Origin: Vulcanimicrobiota bacterium
GTDB taxonomy: Bacteria; Eremiobacterota; Eremiobacteria; Baltobacterales; Baltobacteraceae
Direction: 5' to 3'
Length of the DNA: 22,761 bases
Assembly: GCA_028287545.1 (NCBI GenBank)
Contig: JAQBPL010000051.1
Location: forward strand, 1 to 22,761
Under the pieces are notes generated by a model. The model was not told where the DNA came from. It did not search any database and saw only the letters and a list, made by a program, of their open reading frames with translations. This document shows positions 1 to 6,656 of this stretch, in pieces (the first letter of the stretch is position 1; each line of letters opens with the position of its first letter). The position numbers and the translations under genes are program-made.

Positions 1-164
1 GGTGACGGCGACGGGAAGCTCTCGGCAGTCATCGCGGCGAAGTCGATGGTCTGCGGTTGGAGCGCGGCGGCCGCGCCTTGGGCGGGTAACGGCAAGCGTG
101 CGACGCCGACGCCGGCCGCGAACGCCAGCGTCGCTACGATGCCGATTCGAACGTCGTACATCAT
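1..164 (-). CDS. Secreted protein, N-terminal fragment (gene runs off the left edge)
   Basis: The minus strand from 164 down to the window edge is open for 54 codons from a double ATG (164 and 161). The peptide begins with a short polar start, then a hydrophobic stretch (about residues 7-20, ending near AAGVGVA), then an Ala/Pro-rich region with a plausible signal-peptidase site around PAQGAAAA. The mature part begins about LQPQTIDFAAMTAE. This is what an exported protein looks like. No catalytic motif falls inside the visible part, so the family cannot be named. It lies 97 bp downstream of, and on the same strand as, the cysteine-rich secreted protein at 262-687, so the two could share a transcript. 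No clear Shine-Dalgarno precedes the ATG. Confidence is moderate that it is real and low on function. Confidence 0.55.
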   Translation of the reverse strand, partial: MMYDVRIGIVATLAFAAGVGVARLPLPAQGAAAALQPQTIDFAAMTAESFPSPS

Positions 165-261
165 GCGTGGCGCTACGTCGCTCGCGCGATCGACACCTAC
201 CGCAGGCGTTACGCCCATCGGGGCCGGCACAGCAACGAATCGCTTGCTGGAAGGCGTTTCT

Positions 262-687
262 TTAGCCTTCGTACTTGTGGGTGGGAACGCAGAGCCAGCG
301 CGGCGCGAGATTGCGCACCGCAGACACGCCGAGCTGGTTCTCGACCTTGCGCAGCACCATCTTCGGTGGATTCTTCTCGGGATAGCACAGCAAATGATCC
401 GCGGCGCCGGTAAACTTGTGCGGAGCCATTCCGACGAGCTTCTTCTGTGCGGGTGCGCAGAACATGTTCGGCGTCTGCAGCATCGCTTTCGAGGTGCCGA
501 ACTGATCCTTCAGGACGACGGCGACGGGCTTGAAGTTCGTCGGCGTGGTCGTCTGGTAGCACTGAAAGTGCGAGAACGAGAGCACTTGGGCTTCGGCGAC
601 CCTCGAGGAGAACGTGCCGGTCTCCCTCCCGATGACGAATGCCGATACGACTGCGAACGCGACGAACGCTGCTCCGATAAAACGCAT
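262..687 (-). CDS. Secreted cysteine-rich duplicated-domain protein (DUF7450-like)
   Basis: A 141-residue protein with an N-terminal hydrophobic signal (about residues 3-20) and a short linker ending VAEAQV, so it is probably exported. The mature part is two copies of one unit. Unit 1 (about 40-82) has HFQC...KDQFG...FCAP. Unit 2 (about 98-138) has HLLC...ENQLG...LCVP. Each unit has two cysteines (C43/C77 and C101/C133) with nearly equal spacing, which suggests one disulfide per unit. This matches my memory of the DUF7450 type of secreted domain, whose function is unknown. The start is set by a GGGGAGGA Shine-Dalgarno six to seven bases before the ATG. The gene is divergent from the metallopeptidase-like gene at 805 and has its own promoter at 754-782. 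Confidence 0.8.
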   Translation of the reverse strand: MRFIGAAFVAFAVVSAFVIGRETGTFSSRVAEAQVLSFSHFQCYQTTTPTNFKPVAVVLKDQFGTSKAMLQTPNMFCAPAQKKLVGMAPHKFTGAADHLLCYPEKNPPKMVLRKVENQLGVSAVRNLAPRWLCVPTHKYEG

Positions 688-753
688 GAGTCCTCCCCGG
701 TCGAGGAAAGCGCCGTTCCGGCGCGGATCAGAACGGCGCGCCGTCGGGACGCC

Positions 754-782
754 AGCATAACTCGCTCCGGCGGAAAAGCCAA
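754..782 (-). promoter_or_regulatory. Sigma70-type promoter for the cysteine-rich secreted protein
   Basis: On the minus strand TTGGCT (782-777) and TATGCT (759-754) are separated by exactly 17 bases. Each hexamer matches 4 of 6 consensus positions. The expected start near 747 gives a leader of about 60 bases before the ATG at 687. That leader contains a perfect 6-bp hairpin with a 3-base loop (710-724, GCGCCG arms). Confidence 0.5.
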
Positions 783-804
783 GCGTCCCCTCGAAGGACG
801 CCGC

Positions 805-1782
805 ATGTTCGAACGGGTGCTCGAGCCTCGCGCTGCTCCGATTTTCGCGCAAACGATCCGGGCTCTGCCGGCCGCTCCGGTACCCGCCGCGCTCTTTCAA
901 CCGCGTACCGGGCACCGGCTCAGCACCCTCATCGACGGGGCGGCGCTCCGCGAGCCGGCGGCGGGCCCCGTCGTGCAGCGCGTGCTGGGCTGGGACAAGC
1001 GACAGAAGGCCGCTGCCGGCGCGGCGAGCGTTGGCGGTCTCGGGCTGTTGGGGTCGATCGCCGGGTTCGCGGGCGGCCTCCTGACCGCGAGCGCGGCCAC
1101 GATCGCGGCTCCCGTCGTCGCCGCCGGGGCCCTCGCCGCCGGCGCCGGCTACCTGTACTATCGCCACCAGAACCATCCGATGACCCGGCTCGAAACGTTG
1201 CGCGCCGGCGTCCCCGCGGCTGCCGATCCGACGCTGCACCACGTCCTGAACGAGTCGATCGCGCTCGGGCACGGCCCGCACACGAACGTGCGCGAGAGCG
1301 GATCGCCGAACCCGAACGGCGCGACGACAGGCCCCAGAGCGGGCAGCTATGCCGTCGAGCTCGACGACACCATCGCCGATCCTGACGAGCGCGCCTCATA
1401 CCTCACGCACGAACTCACGCACGTCGCCGCCGATCGAACGTACCCGGAAAACGCCCGCTTTCCGGGCTCGTTCATGAACGTCCCGGACGCGGCACCGGCC
1501 ACACCGTTGACCGGTGCGACGATCAATGCGGACATCGCGGTCCTCCAGGGTCTGATCGCGCCGGCGCGCGTGGCGATCCTCGCCGACGCCGCGATCCCCC
1601 TCGCGTTGCGAACTCACGTCATAAACCGCCTGGATACGTATATGGTGCCTCAGCCGCACATTGAATTCGACACCGTCGCCAACGAACTGCTCGTGTACCT
1701 GCGACTCAAAGGACAGCAGGCCACCGCGACGTACGCGCAGATCAGCGCGCTCTCAGCATTCGGCAACGCTCGCCGCGTCTAG
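805..1782 (+). CDS. HExxH zinc-metallopeptidase-like protein with a glycine/alanine-rich hydrophobic segment
   Basis: A 325-residue protein. The start ATG is preceded by GAAGGA with six bases spacing, which decides against the much longer upstream open frame. Residues 1-60 are proline-rich and include PVVQRVLGW, which resembles linkers around DUF4157-type proteins of extracellular contractile injection systems (a resemblance only). Residues 71-118 are a Gly/Ala-rich hydrophobic block that could form a membrane hairpin. A zinc motif HELTH lies at 202-206 with D210 after it. A later helix ANELLVYLR (292-300) offers E294 as a possible third ligand. There is no signal peptide. The role could be a stand-alone protease or a toxin/effector. 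No injection-system genes are visible. Its last 30 bases overlap the convergent ROK gene. Confidence 0.7.
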   Translation: MFERVLEPRAAPIFAQTIRALPAAPVPAALFQPRTGHRLSTLIDGAALREPAAGPVVQRVLGWDKRQKAAAGAASVGGLGLLGSIAGFAGGLLTASAATIAAPVVAAGALAAGAGYLYYRHQNHPMTRLETLRAGVPAAADPTLHHVLNESIALGHGPHTNVRESGSPNPNGATTGPRAGSYAVELDDTIADPDERASYLTHELTHVAADRTYPENARFPGSFMNVPDAAPATPLTGATINADIAVLQGLIAPARVAILADAAIPLALRTHVINRLDTYMVPQPHIEFDTVANELLVYLRLKGQQATATYAQISALSAFGNARRV

Positions 1783-2706
1783 CGCGGCCGCCAGTCCGCT
1801 GAGGTCCTGCACGTTGGGCAGCGACGGCGCGCGGAGCGTACACGACGCCGCGTGGTCGGGAAGCGCCTCGCGGGCGAACGTCGCGCGGACGCGGGCGATC
1901 CACGGCTCGCCGAGGTACGTCGCGAGGCTGCCCAGGACGATCACGTCGAGCACGAGGAGATCGGCGAGGAGCGCGCATGCGGCGCCCACCGCATCGGCGT
2001 TGTCGTCGATCGCGGCTTGCGCGATCCGGTCGCCGGCGGCGGCGCGCCGCGCGACGTCGGCGCCCGATTCCGCGTCGTACGCGTGGTCGTAGCGTCGCGC
2101 GATCTTCGGCAGCGCGCTGGCCGCGCCGTACGACTCGAACGAGCCGGGCTTGCCGAAGACGTCGGGACCGTCGTCGCGATACCGCACGTGCCCGATCTCG
2201 GGTGAAAAGCCGCGCGAACCGTACCGCGCGCGGCCGTCGATCACGATCCCCGCGCCGAATCCCGTCCCGCACGTCAGATACGCGAGCCCGGCGACGTCGC
2301 GGTCCGCGCCCCAGCGCACTTCGGCCAGCGCGCACGCCGCCGCATCGTGGTGCACGCGCACCGCACGCCCGAAGTCGGCGCGCAGCCGATCGCCGAGCGG
2401 AAACCCGTGCATCCCGGGCAGATGCGGCGCGGAGAGCACGACGCCGCGATGCGCGTCCATCGGACCGCCGATCGCCACGCCGATCGAGCCCGCGTCAACC
2501 CCGATCTCCCGCACCGCAGCAGCGATGGAAGCGTAGAGCGCCTCACCGTCGCGCGACTGCGTCGGCCACGCGCGGCGTTCGACGATCGTGCCGTCGGGGG
2601 CGCCGAGCACGACGCTCGTCGACGTCCCGCCGACGTTCACCCCGGCGAACAGCGTCGGCTTCAGGTGACCGCGCCGTCGAGAACGGTTCCTTTGATGCGG
2701 TAGCAC
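1753..2706 (-). CDS. ROK-family sugar kinase-like protein lacking the zinc cysteines
   Basis: About 317 residues with ROK (glucokinase/NagC-type) architecture and no helix-turn-helix, so a kinase rather than a repressor. Visible motifs are an N-terminal phosphate loop NVGGT (24-28), where the family usually has DxGGT; the catalytic-Asp region HHDAAACALAE (D121); the second ATP motif GTGFGAG (147-153); and EIGH (170-173). The usual Cys-x-Cys-x4-Cys zinc site is replaced by DVFGKPGSFE (182-191), with no cysteine. It would phosphorylate a hexose or N-acetylhexosamine with ATP in the cytosol, if active. The start is uncertain: the GTG at 2706 overlaps paaI by 46 bases and has no Shine-Dalgarno. 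A CTG at 2664 would give a 4-base overlap and a more family-like N-terminus. Last gene of the paaN-paaI operon. Confidence 0.8.
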   Translation of the reverse strand: MLPHQRNRSRRRGHLKPTLFAGVNVGGTSTSVVLGAPDGTIVERRAWPTQSRDGEALYASIAAAVREIGVDAGSIGVAIGGPMDAHRGVVLSAPHLPGMHGFPLGDRLRADFGRAVRVHHDAAACALAEVRWGADRDVAGLAYLTCGTGFGAGIVIDGRARYGSRGFSPEIGHVRYRDDGPDVFGKPGSFESYGAASALPKIARRYDHAYDAESGADVARRAAAGDRIAQAAIDDNADAVGAACALLADLLVLDVIVLGSLATYLGEPWIARVRATFAREALPDHAASCTLRAPSLPNVQDLSGLAAALDAASVAEC

Positions 2707-3113
2707 ACCCCGCGGAACAGCGCGACGAGCTCGTCATCGTCTCCGCGCGTCACCCGCACGTCGTACACGCCGGTGCGTCCCTTCGACGACTGTTCCTGCG
2801 CTTCGGCGACGAGCCGGTCGCCGAGCAGGACGGCGCCGATGAACGAGATCGACGCCTGCAGCGCGACGTTCGGCTCGTTGCGCGAGTTGCAGGCGAATGC
2901 GAACGCGGAGTCGGCGAGCGTGAACGTCACGCCGCCATGCGCGATCGCGTGGCCGTTCACCATCGTCTCGGTGATGGTGAGCGAGACGCGCGCCCACCCC
3001 GGACGTGCGTCCTCGAGCACCATGCCGAGTGCCTGCGACGCGGCGTCGCGCTCGAGCATCCGCGCTGCGCAGGCCTTCGCGAGCTCGACTTCGCTGCGTT
3101 CCCCGACGCTCAC
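2661..3113 (-). CDS. paaI: PaaI-type hotdog acyl-CoA thioesterase
   Basis: A 150-residue single hotdog-fold thioesterase. The signature is NGHAIAHGG (53-61) followed by the helix TFTLADSAFAFACNS. D68 corresponds to the catalytic Asp of the PaaI/4HBT-II group, and H55 lies in the conserved loop. PaaI hydrolyses hydroxyphenylacetyl-CoA and related ring-hydroxylated CoA esters, releasing CoA from dead-end products of phenylacetate degradation. The GTG start is chosen because it overlaps the paaN stop in a GTGA junction, giving the usual family length. A longer in-frame extension upstream would lie entirely inside paaN. The context next to paaN supports the assignment. The rest of the paa pathway (paaABCDE, paaG, paaZ, paaK) is not in the window. 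Confidence 0.88.
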   Translation of the reverse strand: MSVGERSEVELAKACAARMLERDAASQALGMVLEDARPGWARVSLTITETMVNGHAIAHGGVTFTLADSAFAFACNSRNEPNVALQASISFIGAVLLGDRLVAEAQEQSSKGRTGVYDVRVTRGDDDELVALFRGVCYRIKGTVLDGAVT

Positions 3114-4783
3114 GAGAGGGGCGTACGCGTTTCGACGATGCGGAAGCGGTTCGCGACGAACGCCGCGTCCGTGAGCGATGCGTTTCCGGCTGGATTGCCG
3201 CCGGTGACGTGATAGTCGCTGAAGGCGGCCGACTGGTTCACCAGCAGCGAACCGGTGAGGTTCACCGCGAGGCTCACCTTCGCGTCGTGTGCCCAGCGCT
3301 GCGCCTTCTCGAGCACCGCGGGATCGGTCGAGTGGACGATCGCGGTGATCGCGCCCTTGCTCTTCGCTTCTTCGGTGGCGAGACGCAGCGACTCGTCCGT
3401 GTCGGCCGTCTTCACCACGAACGCGATCGGACCGAACGCCTCGCGCGAGAACCGCTCGCGCTCGCTCGCGTCGACCGCCGCGACCAGCGGCGTACGGATC
3501 CGCGCGCCGGGGAACTTGGGATGCTCGAGCGCCGCGCTCGGCCGCACCACGCCGGGCTTCGCGTTCTCCTCGTCGATGCGCGCGAGCGTCGCGTCGCTCG
3601 CGATCGCGCCGAGGATTTCGACCGCTTTCTCCGGCGCCGCGGTGAACGCGTCGAGCGCCGCGACCAGCGCCCGCACGACGTCGTCGAAGGCGACGTGCTC
3701 GCCGCCCGCCGTGATCCCGCCGGCCGGGACGAACAGGTTCTGCGGCGTCGTGCACATCTGTCCGGAATACAACGTCAGCGACATCGCGAGATTGCGCACC
3801 ATCCCGGCGAGATCGGCGGTCGAGTCGATCACGACGCTGTTGACGCCGGCTTTCTCGGTATACACCAGCGCATCGGCGTTGCGCTCGAGCCAGGTCCCGA
3901 ACTCGCTCGAGCCGGTGTAGTCGATGAGCGAAATCTCGGGGCGCTGCGCGAGCACTTTCGCGAGCGGCTGCCCCGGCGCGTCGACCGCGAGCACGACCAC
4001 CTGCGGATCGAAGCCCGCCTCGCGCAGCGTCGCCTGCAGCACTTCGACCGTGATCGCGAGCGGCAGGACGGCGAGCGGATGCGGCTTGACGACGACGGCG
4101 TTGCCGGTCACCAGGCTCGCGAAGATCCCCGGATACGCGTTCCAGGTCGGAAACGTCGAACAGCCGATCGTCAGATCGACGCCGCGCGGGACGATGCGGA
4201 ACGTCTTCTCGATGCGCAGCGGCTCGGGCTTCGCCGGCTTCTCCCAGACGACGTGCGCCGGGATGCGCGACATCTCGTCGTACGCGTAGGCGACGGCTTC
4301 GAGCGCGCGGTCCTGCGCGTGCGGGCCGCCCGCCTGAAACGCCATCATGTAGGCTTGGCCGGTCGTGTGCATCACCGCGTGCGCCAGCTCGAACGAGCGC
4401 GCGTTGATTCGCGCGAGCGCTTCGAGCGCGACGCCGACGCGCGTCTCGAACGGAGCGGCGCCCCAGGCCTCGCCGGCCTGCGTCGCGGCGGTGACCAGCG
4501 CATCCGCGTCAGCCGTCGGATACCGCACGCCCAGCTCGATCCCGTACGGCGAGCGTTCGGTCGCGACGCTGCCTCCGTTCGACGGCTGCTGGAGCGCGAA
4601 CGGCTTGCCGAGCCGCGCTTCGAACGCGGCCTTCCCCTCCGCCATCGCGCTCTCGCCGTAGGCTCGTGCGCTTTCAGGATACGCGCTGTAGTAGGCGCGG
4701 CTGCGGATCGCCTCGCGCGCTCGGTCGAGCGTTTCTCGGTGGCGCTCGAAGAGTTCGGCGCCGGAGGCCAGGGTCGTCGTCAT
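3110..4783 (-). CDS. paaN: Phenylacetate degradation aldehyde dehydrogenase-like protein PaaN
   Basis: A 557-residue aldehyde dehydrogenase-superfamily protein. It shows the longer N-terminal region and sequence style of PaaN (TIGR02288-type) rather than PaaZ, since there is no MaoC hydratase domain. Visible elements are VVKPH (K233, cofactor binding), EKAGVNS (E310, catalytic Glu position), SGQMCTTPQ (C344, nucleophile) and EAFGPI (448-453). It is expected to oxidise an aldehyde intermediate, probably the ring-opened semialdehyde of phenylacetyl-CoA breakdown, with NAD(P)+ in the cytosol. The exact reaction of PaaN is less settled than that of PaaZ. It is first in the operon paaN-paaI-ROK, with a 4-base GTGA overlap to paaI. 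No clear promoter is visible in the 113-bp gap upstream, and the Shine-Dalgarno is weak. Confidence 0.88.
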   Translation of the reverse strand: MTTTLASGAELFERHRETLDRAREAIRSRAYYSAYPESARAYGESAMAEGKAAFEARLGKPFALQQPSNGGSVATERSPYGIELGVRYPTADADALVTAATQAGEAWGAAPFETRVGVALEALARINARSFELAHAVMHTTGQAYMMAFQAGGPHAQDRALEAVAYAYDEMSRIPAHVVWEKPAKPEPLRIEKTFRIVPRGVDLTIGCSTFPTWNAYPGIFASLVTGNAVVVKPHPLAVLPLAITVEVLQATLREAGFDPQVVVLAVDAPGQPLAKVLAQRPEISLIDYTGSSEFGTWLERNADALVYTEKAGVNSVVIDSTADLAGMVRNLAMSLTLYSGQMCTTPQNLFVPAGGITAGGEHVAFDDVVRALVAALDAFTAAPEKAVEILGAIASDATLARIDEENAKPGVVRPSAALEHPKFPGARIRTPLVAAVDASERERFSREAFGPIAFVVKTADTDESLRLATEEAKSKGAITAIVHSTDPAVLEKAQRWAHDAKVSLAVNLTGSLLVNQSAAFSDYHVTGGNPAGNASLTDAAFVANRFRIVETRTPLS

Positions 4784-4896
4784 ATCAACCGCTTCGGCGC
4801 CCCCTCTCGGCGCCCTCGCCGCCGAGCGTGCCCCGGAAGCGTCCGGCCGGCGCCGTAAGCCGCGCGTAAGCGGCGGGCTGTAGCGTCCGTTTGGTG

Positions 4897-5298
4897 ATGC
4901 TGTTCTCCCGCCGTTCGGCCATGCCGAGGTCGTACCGTTTCGTCGCCCGCCTCGCCGGACGGTCGCTGCCGCAGGTCGATAAGGCGCTCCGCCTGCGCTG
5001 CACGCTAGGCGCGGCCGACCACAGCATCGTCGGGGTCAGCGCGCTCGTGCTCCAGCTCGGTGAAGAGCCGTACTTCGAGCAGTCGATCGAACTCGTGCAC
5101 GAAGCCGGTCCGGACGAAGCGGGTGTGCCCAAGTACTTCGAACTCGTCGCCTCGATCGCGTCGGCGGAGGCGCCGATGACGCGGCTGACGCTGGCCGGCG
5201 AGACCGCGGGCGACCCGTGCGAGTACCGGATCGCGGGGATGATGGATCCGGCGCAGGGCCGCATCGCGCTGCCCGAGATCGTCCTGAGCGGCGCGTAG
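4897..5298 (+). CDS. Small protein of unknown function
   Basis: 133 residues from the ATG at 4897. A shorter start at 4921 (MPRSYRF) and GTG/TTG codons just upstream are also possible, and no Shine-Dalgarno decides between them. I do not recognise a family. The sequence has a basic N-terminus, then an alternating hydrophobic/acidic pattern that looks like a small alpha-beta or beta-sandwich domain, and two cysteines far apart. There is no signal peptide or membrane segment. The reading frame has the strong G/C bias at third positions seen in the clear genes. The overlapping minus-strand frame lacks it and is rich in Ser/Thr/Arg, as shadow frames are, so the plus strand was chosen. Divergent from paaN. 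Confidence 0.55.
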   Translation: MLFSRRSAMPRSYRFVARLAGRSLPQVDKALRLRCTLGAADHSIVGVSALVLQLGEEPYFEQSIELVHEAGPDEAGVPKYFELVASIASAEAPMTRLTLAGETAGDPCEYRIAGMMDPAQGRIALPEIVLSGA

Positions 5299-5313
5299 CG
5301 GGCGAAGCCGCGT

Positions 5314-5781
5314 TCAGCGCGCGAGCGCGTCCGTCAGCGAGGCGCTCGACTCGGCCGAGTACGCCCCGGCCGCCTGCCACACGACCCGTCCCGTCTCGTC
5401 GAGCAGGAAGACCGCGAGGTGTCTGTGGTCCGCGATGCCCAGTGCGCCGCAGAACGCATCGACGTCCGTGAACAGCACAATCGTCGAGGCGCGCTGTTCC
5501 GGGGCTTTGACCGCCTTGCGCAACGCCGCGAACAGCATCGCGCGCACCACTTTCGGCTTCGGAGAGAGCACCGCGAACAAGCGGCCGCGCAGGTCCGACC
5601 GCGACCGCAGCAGCGGGTCGAGAAAGGGAACCCAGCTTTCGACCTCGGCCCGATGCTCGATGCCGAAGCCGGCGAACGCGATCGTCCGCAGCCCGACCAG
5701 ATCGCCGGCCGCGAACGGCGTTCCGTCGACCGCCTCGCCGGTAACGGCAGGGAAACGTGCGGCGCTCATCTCGAACAGCAT
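5314..5781 (-). CDS. Thioredoxin-fold-like protein without CxxC, unknown function
   Basis: 155 residues from the ATG at 5781, or 151 from the ATG at 5769 (MSAARFPAV). The start cannot be settled by a Shine-Dalgarno. The order of elements resembles a thioredoxin/peroxiredoxin or ATP10-type fold: a strand with TIAFAGFG, a helix, a strand with RLFAVLSP, then TIVLFTDVDAF, and a terminal hairpin AVFLLDETGRVVWQAAGAY. The last part is typical of such folds, where the protein reads a 'device-to-product' strand pair near the end. There is only one cysteine (in DAFCGALG) and no CxxC or TxxC peroxidatic motif, so a redox role is doubtful. Convergent with the gene ending at 5298 (15-bp gap) and divergent from the membrane protein at 5789, with almost no space between starts. 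Confidence 0.55.
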   Translation of the reverse strand: MLFEMSAARFPAVTGEAVDGTPFAAGDLVGLRTIAFAGFGIEHRAEVESWVPFLDPLLRSRSDLRGRLFAVLSPKPKVVRAMLFAALRKAVKAPEQRASTIVLFTDVDAFCGALGIADHRHLAVFLLDETGRVVWQAAGAYSAESSASLTDALAR

Positions 5782-5793
5782 ACCCGATATGCT
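5777..5793. repeat. Dyad spanning two divergent start codons
   Basis: AGCATA (5777-5782) and TATGCT (5788-5793) are perfect 6-bp arms around a CCCGA spacer. The left arm contains the minus-strand ATG (5781-5779) and the right arm contains the plus-strand ATG (5789-5791). Confidence 0.4.
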
Positions 5794-6235
5794 TTCGTTG
5801 CCGTTCTCCGTCGCCTGGATCGGCGCCGCGATCGCGATCGTGCAGACCGCGCTCCTCGCCTGGAGCCTGCGGCGGAAGTACGCCGCGATCCCCAAACGCG
5901 TCCCGCTCGGCCTCCGCTTCGACGGGCGGCCGCGCGCGCTCGCGCCGAAACGCTGGCTGTGGCTCTCGCCCGCGCTCGTGGCGGTGCTGATCGCGATTCT
6001 GTGCGCGGAGATGCTGCTCAATCCGCCGCCGGTCGAGACGCATGTGACGCTGCTGTTCGTGTTCTTCGTCATCGCCGAAGTGGCGTGGTTCGTCGGCTGG
6101 ACGATCGATCGCCAGATCGAGCTCGCCCGCGGCATGACGCATCGGATCGCCCCGACGCGCATGCTGCTGACGCTCCTGCCGGTTCTCGCCACGGTCGCGA
6201 TCACGCTCGCGCTCGCGCTCACCCAAACGCTGTGA
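5789..6235 (+). CDS. Four-helix membrane protein, DUF1648-like
   Basis: 148 residues with four predicted membrane segments (about 6-25, 58-77, 86-105 and 125-146). Between helices 1 and 2 is a soluble loop with KYAAIPKRVPLGLRFDG. This resembles the DUF1648 loop, in which a proline motif is followed by a glycine turn; the match is by eye. Function is unknown. Related domains are found in SdpI-type immunity and signalling proteins, but the other parts of such systems are absent here. The ATG at 5789 is chosen because the hydrophobic first helix follows directly. The stop codon overlaps the acylphosphatase start in a GTGA junction, so the two are co-translated. Confidence 0.65.
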   Translation: MLSLPFSVAWIGAAIAIVQTALLAWSLRRKYAAIPKRVPLGLRFDGRPRALAPKRWLWLSPALVAVLIAILCAEMLLNPPPVETHVTLLFVFFVIAEVAWFVGWTIDRQIELARGMTHRIAPTRMLLTLLPVLATVAITLALALTQTL

Positions 6236-6519
6236 CGCGCACGATCGTGACGCTGAGCGGCCGCGTGCAGACGGTCGGCTTTCGCGACGCGGTCCAGCGG
6301 ATTGCGGGCAGCTACCCCGTCGCGGGAACGGTGCGCAACGTGCGCGACGGCGAGCGGCTGGAAATCGACGTCGAGGGCGACGACGAGGTGGTGCGCGCGT
6401 TCCTCGACGACGTCCTCGAACACCCTCCCCGCTACGCCCGCGTCGAACGCATCGACCGCCGCGACGCCGAGCCGCTCGGCCGCCACGGCTTCTCGGTCGC
6501 ACCAACGTTGCCGCAGTGA
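6232..6519 (+). CDS. acyP: Acylphosphatase
   Basis: 95 residues, the standard acylphosphatase length. The phosphate-binding loop is GRVQTVGFR (10-18), where the family has GxVQGVGFR, and R18 is the catalytic arginine. The catalytic asparagine is N36 in GTVRNVRDGE. The enzyme hydrolyses the carboxyl-phosphate bond of acyl phosphates such as acetyl phosphate, carbamoyl phosphate or 1,3-bisphosphoglycerate in the cytosol. The GTG start overlaps the upstream membrane-protein stop by four bases (GTGA). No metabolic partner is adjacent, so the physiological substrate cannot be inferred from context. Followed by degenerate tandem repeats and a long palindrome. Confidence 0.92.
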   Translation: MTRTIVTLSGRVQTVGFRDAVQRIAGSYPVAGTVRNVRDGERLEIDVEGDDEVVRAFLDDVLEHPPRYARVERIDRRDAEPLGRHGFSVAPTLPQ

Positions 6520-6551
6520 GATAATCGTTGTCGCGGTGAGAAATCGTTGTC
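6506..6551 (+). repeat. Degenerate tandem repeat, unit about 19-20 bp
   Basis: Units beginning CGTTG repeat at 6506, 6526 and 6545 (CGTTGCCGCAGTGAGAT, CGTTGTCGCGGTGAGA, CGTTGTC...). The acylphosphatase stop codon lies in the first unit, and the third unit runs into the REPIN-like palindrome. Confidence 0.5.
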
Positions 6552-6656
6552 ACCCTGAGCTTGTCGAAGGGCCCTCGTCGCCAATGATGCCTCGCGATAC
6601 ACGTTGAACGCGAGGCACCATGCGTGACGAGGGCCCTTCGACAAGCTCAGGGTGAC
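6549..6656. repeat. REPIN-like long palindrome between convergent genes
   Basis: The arms 6549-6579 and 6626-6656 are perfect 31-bp inverted repeats. An inner pair (6584-6596 and 6609-6621) matches at 12 of 13 positions around a 12-base centre. Each outer arm holds the core GAGCTTGTCGA (6557-6567 and its complement 6638-6648) bounded by CCCT/AGGG. The right arm ends on the stop codon of the diiron protein gene. It could act as a two-way transcription terminator. The arrangement of two REP-type units in inverted orientation is that of a REPIN. Confidence 0.8.

Noticed and set aside
3110..4783. PaaZ (bifunctional ring-opening enzyme)
   Set aside because: The protein ends at 557 residues and lacks the C-terminal MaoC-like hydratase domain.
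3005..4858. A 617-codon open frame on the plus strand opposite paaN
   Set aside because: It is the complement of a clear PaaN gene, is extremely Arg/Asp-rich and has no domain; GC-rich codon bias produces such frames.
4785..5264. A 159-codon minus-strand frame opposite the small unknown gene
   Set aside because: Ser/Thr/Arg-rich with weak third-position bias; it would also block the paaN upstream region. The plus frame looks better, though the evidence is not decisive.
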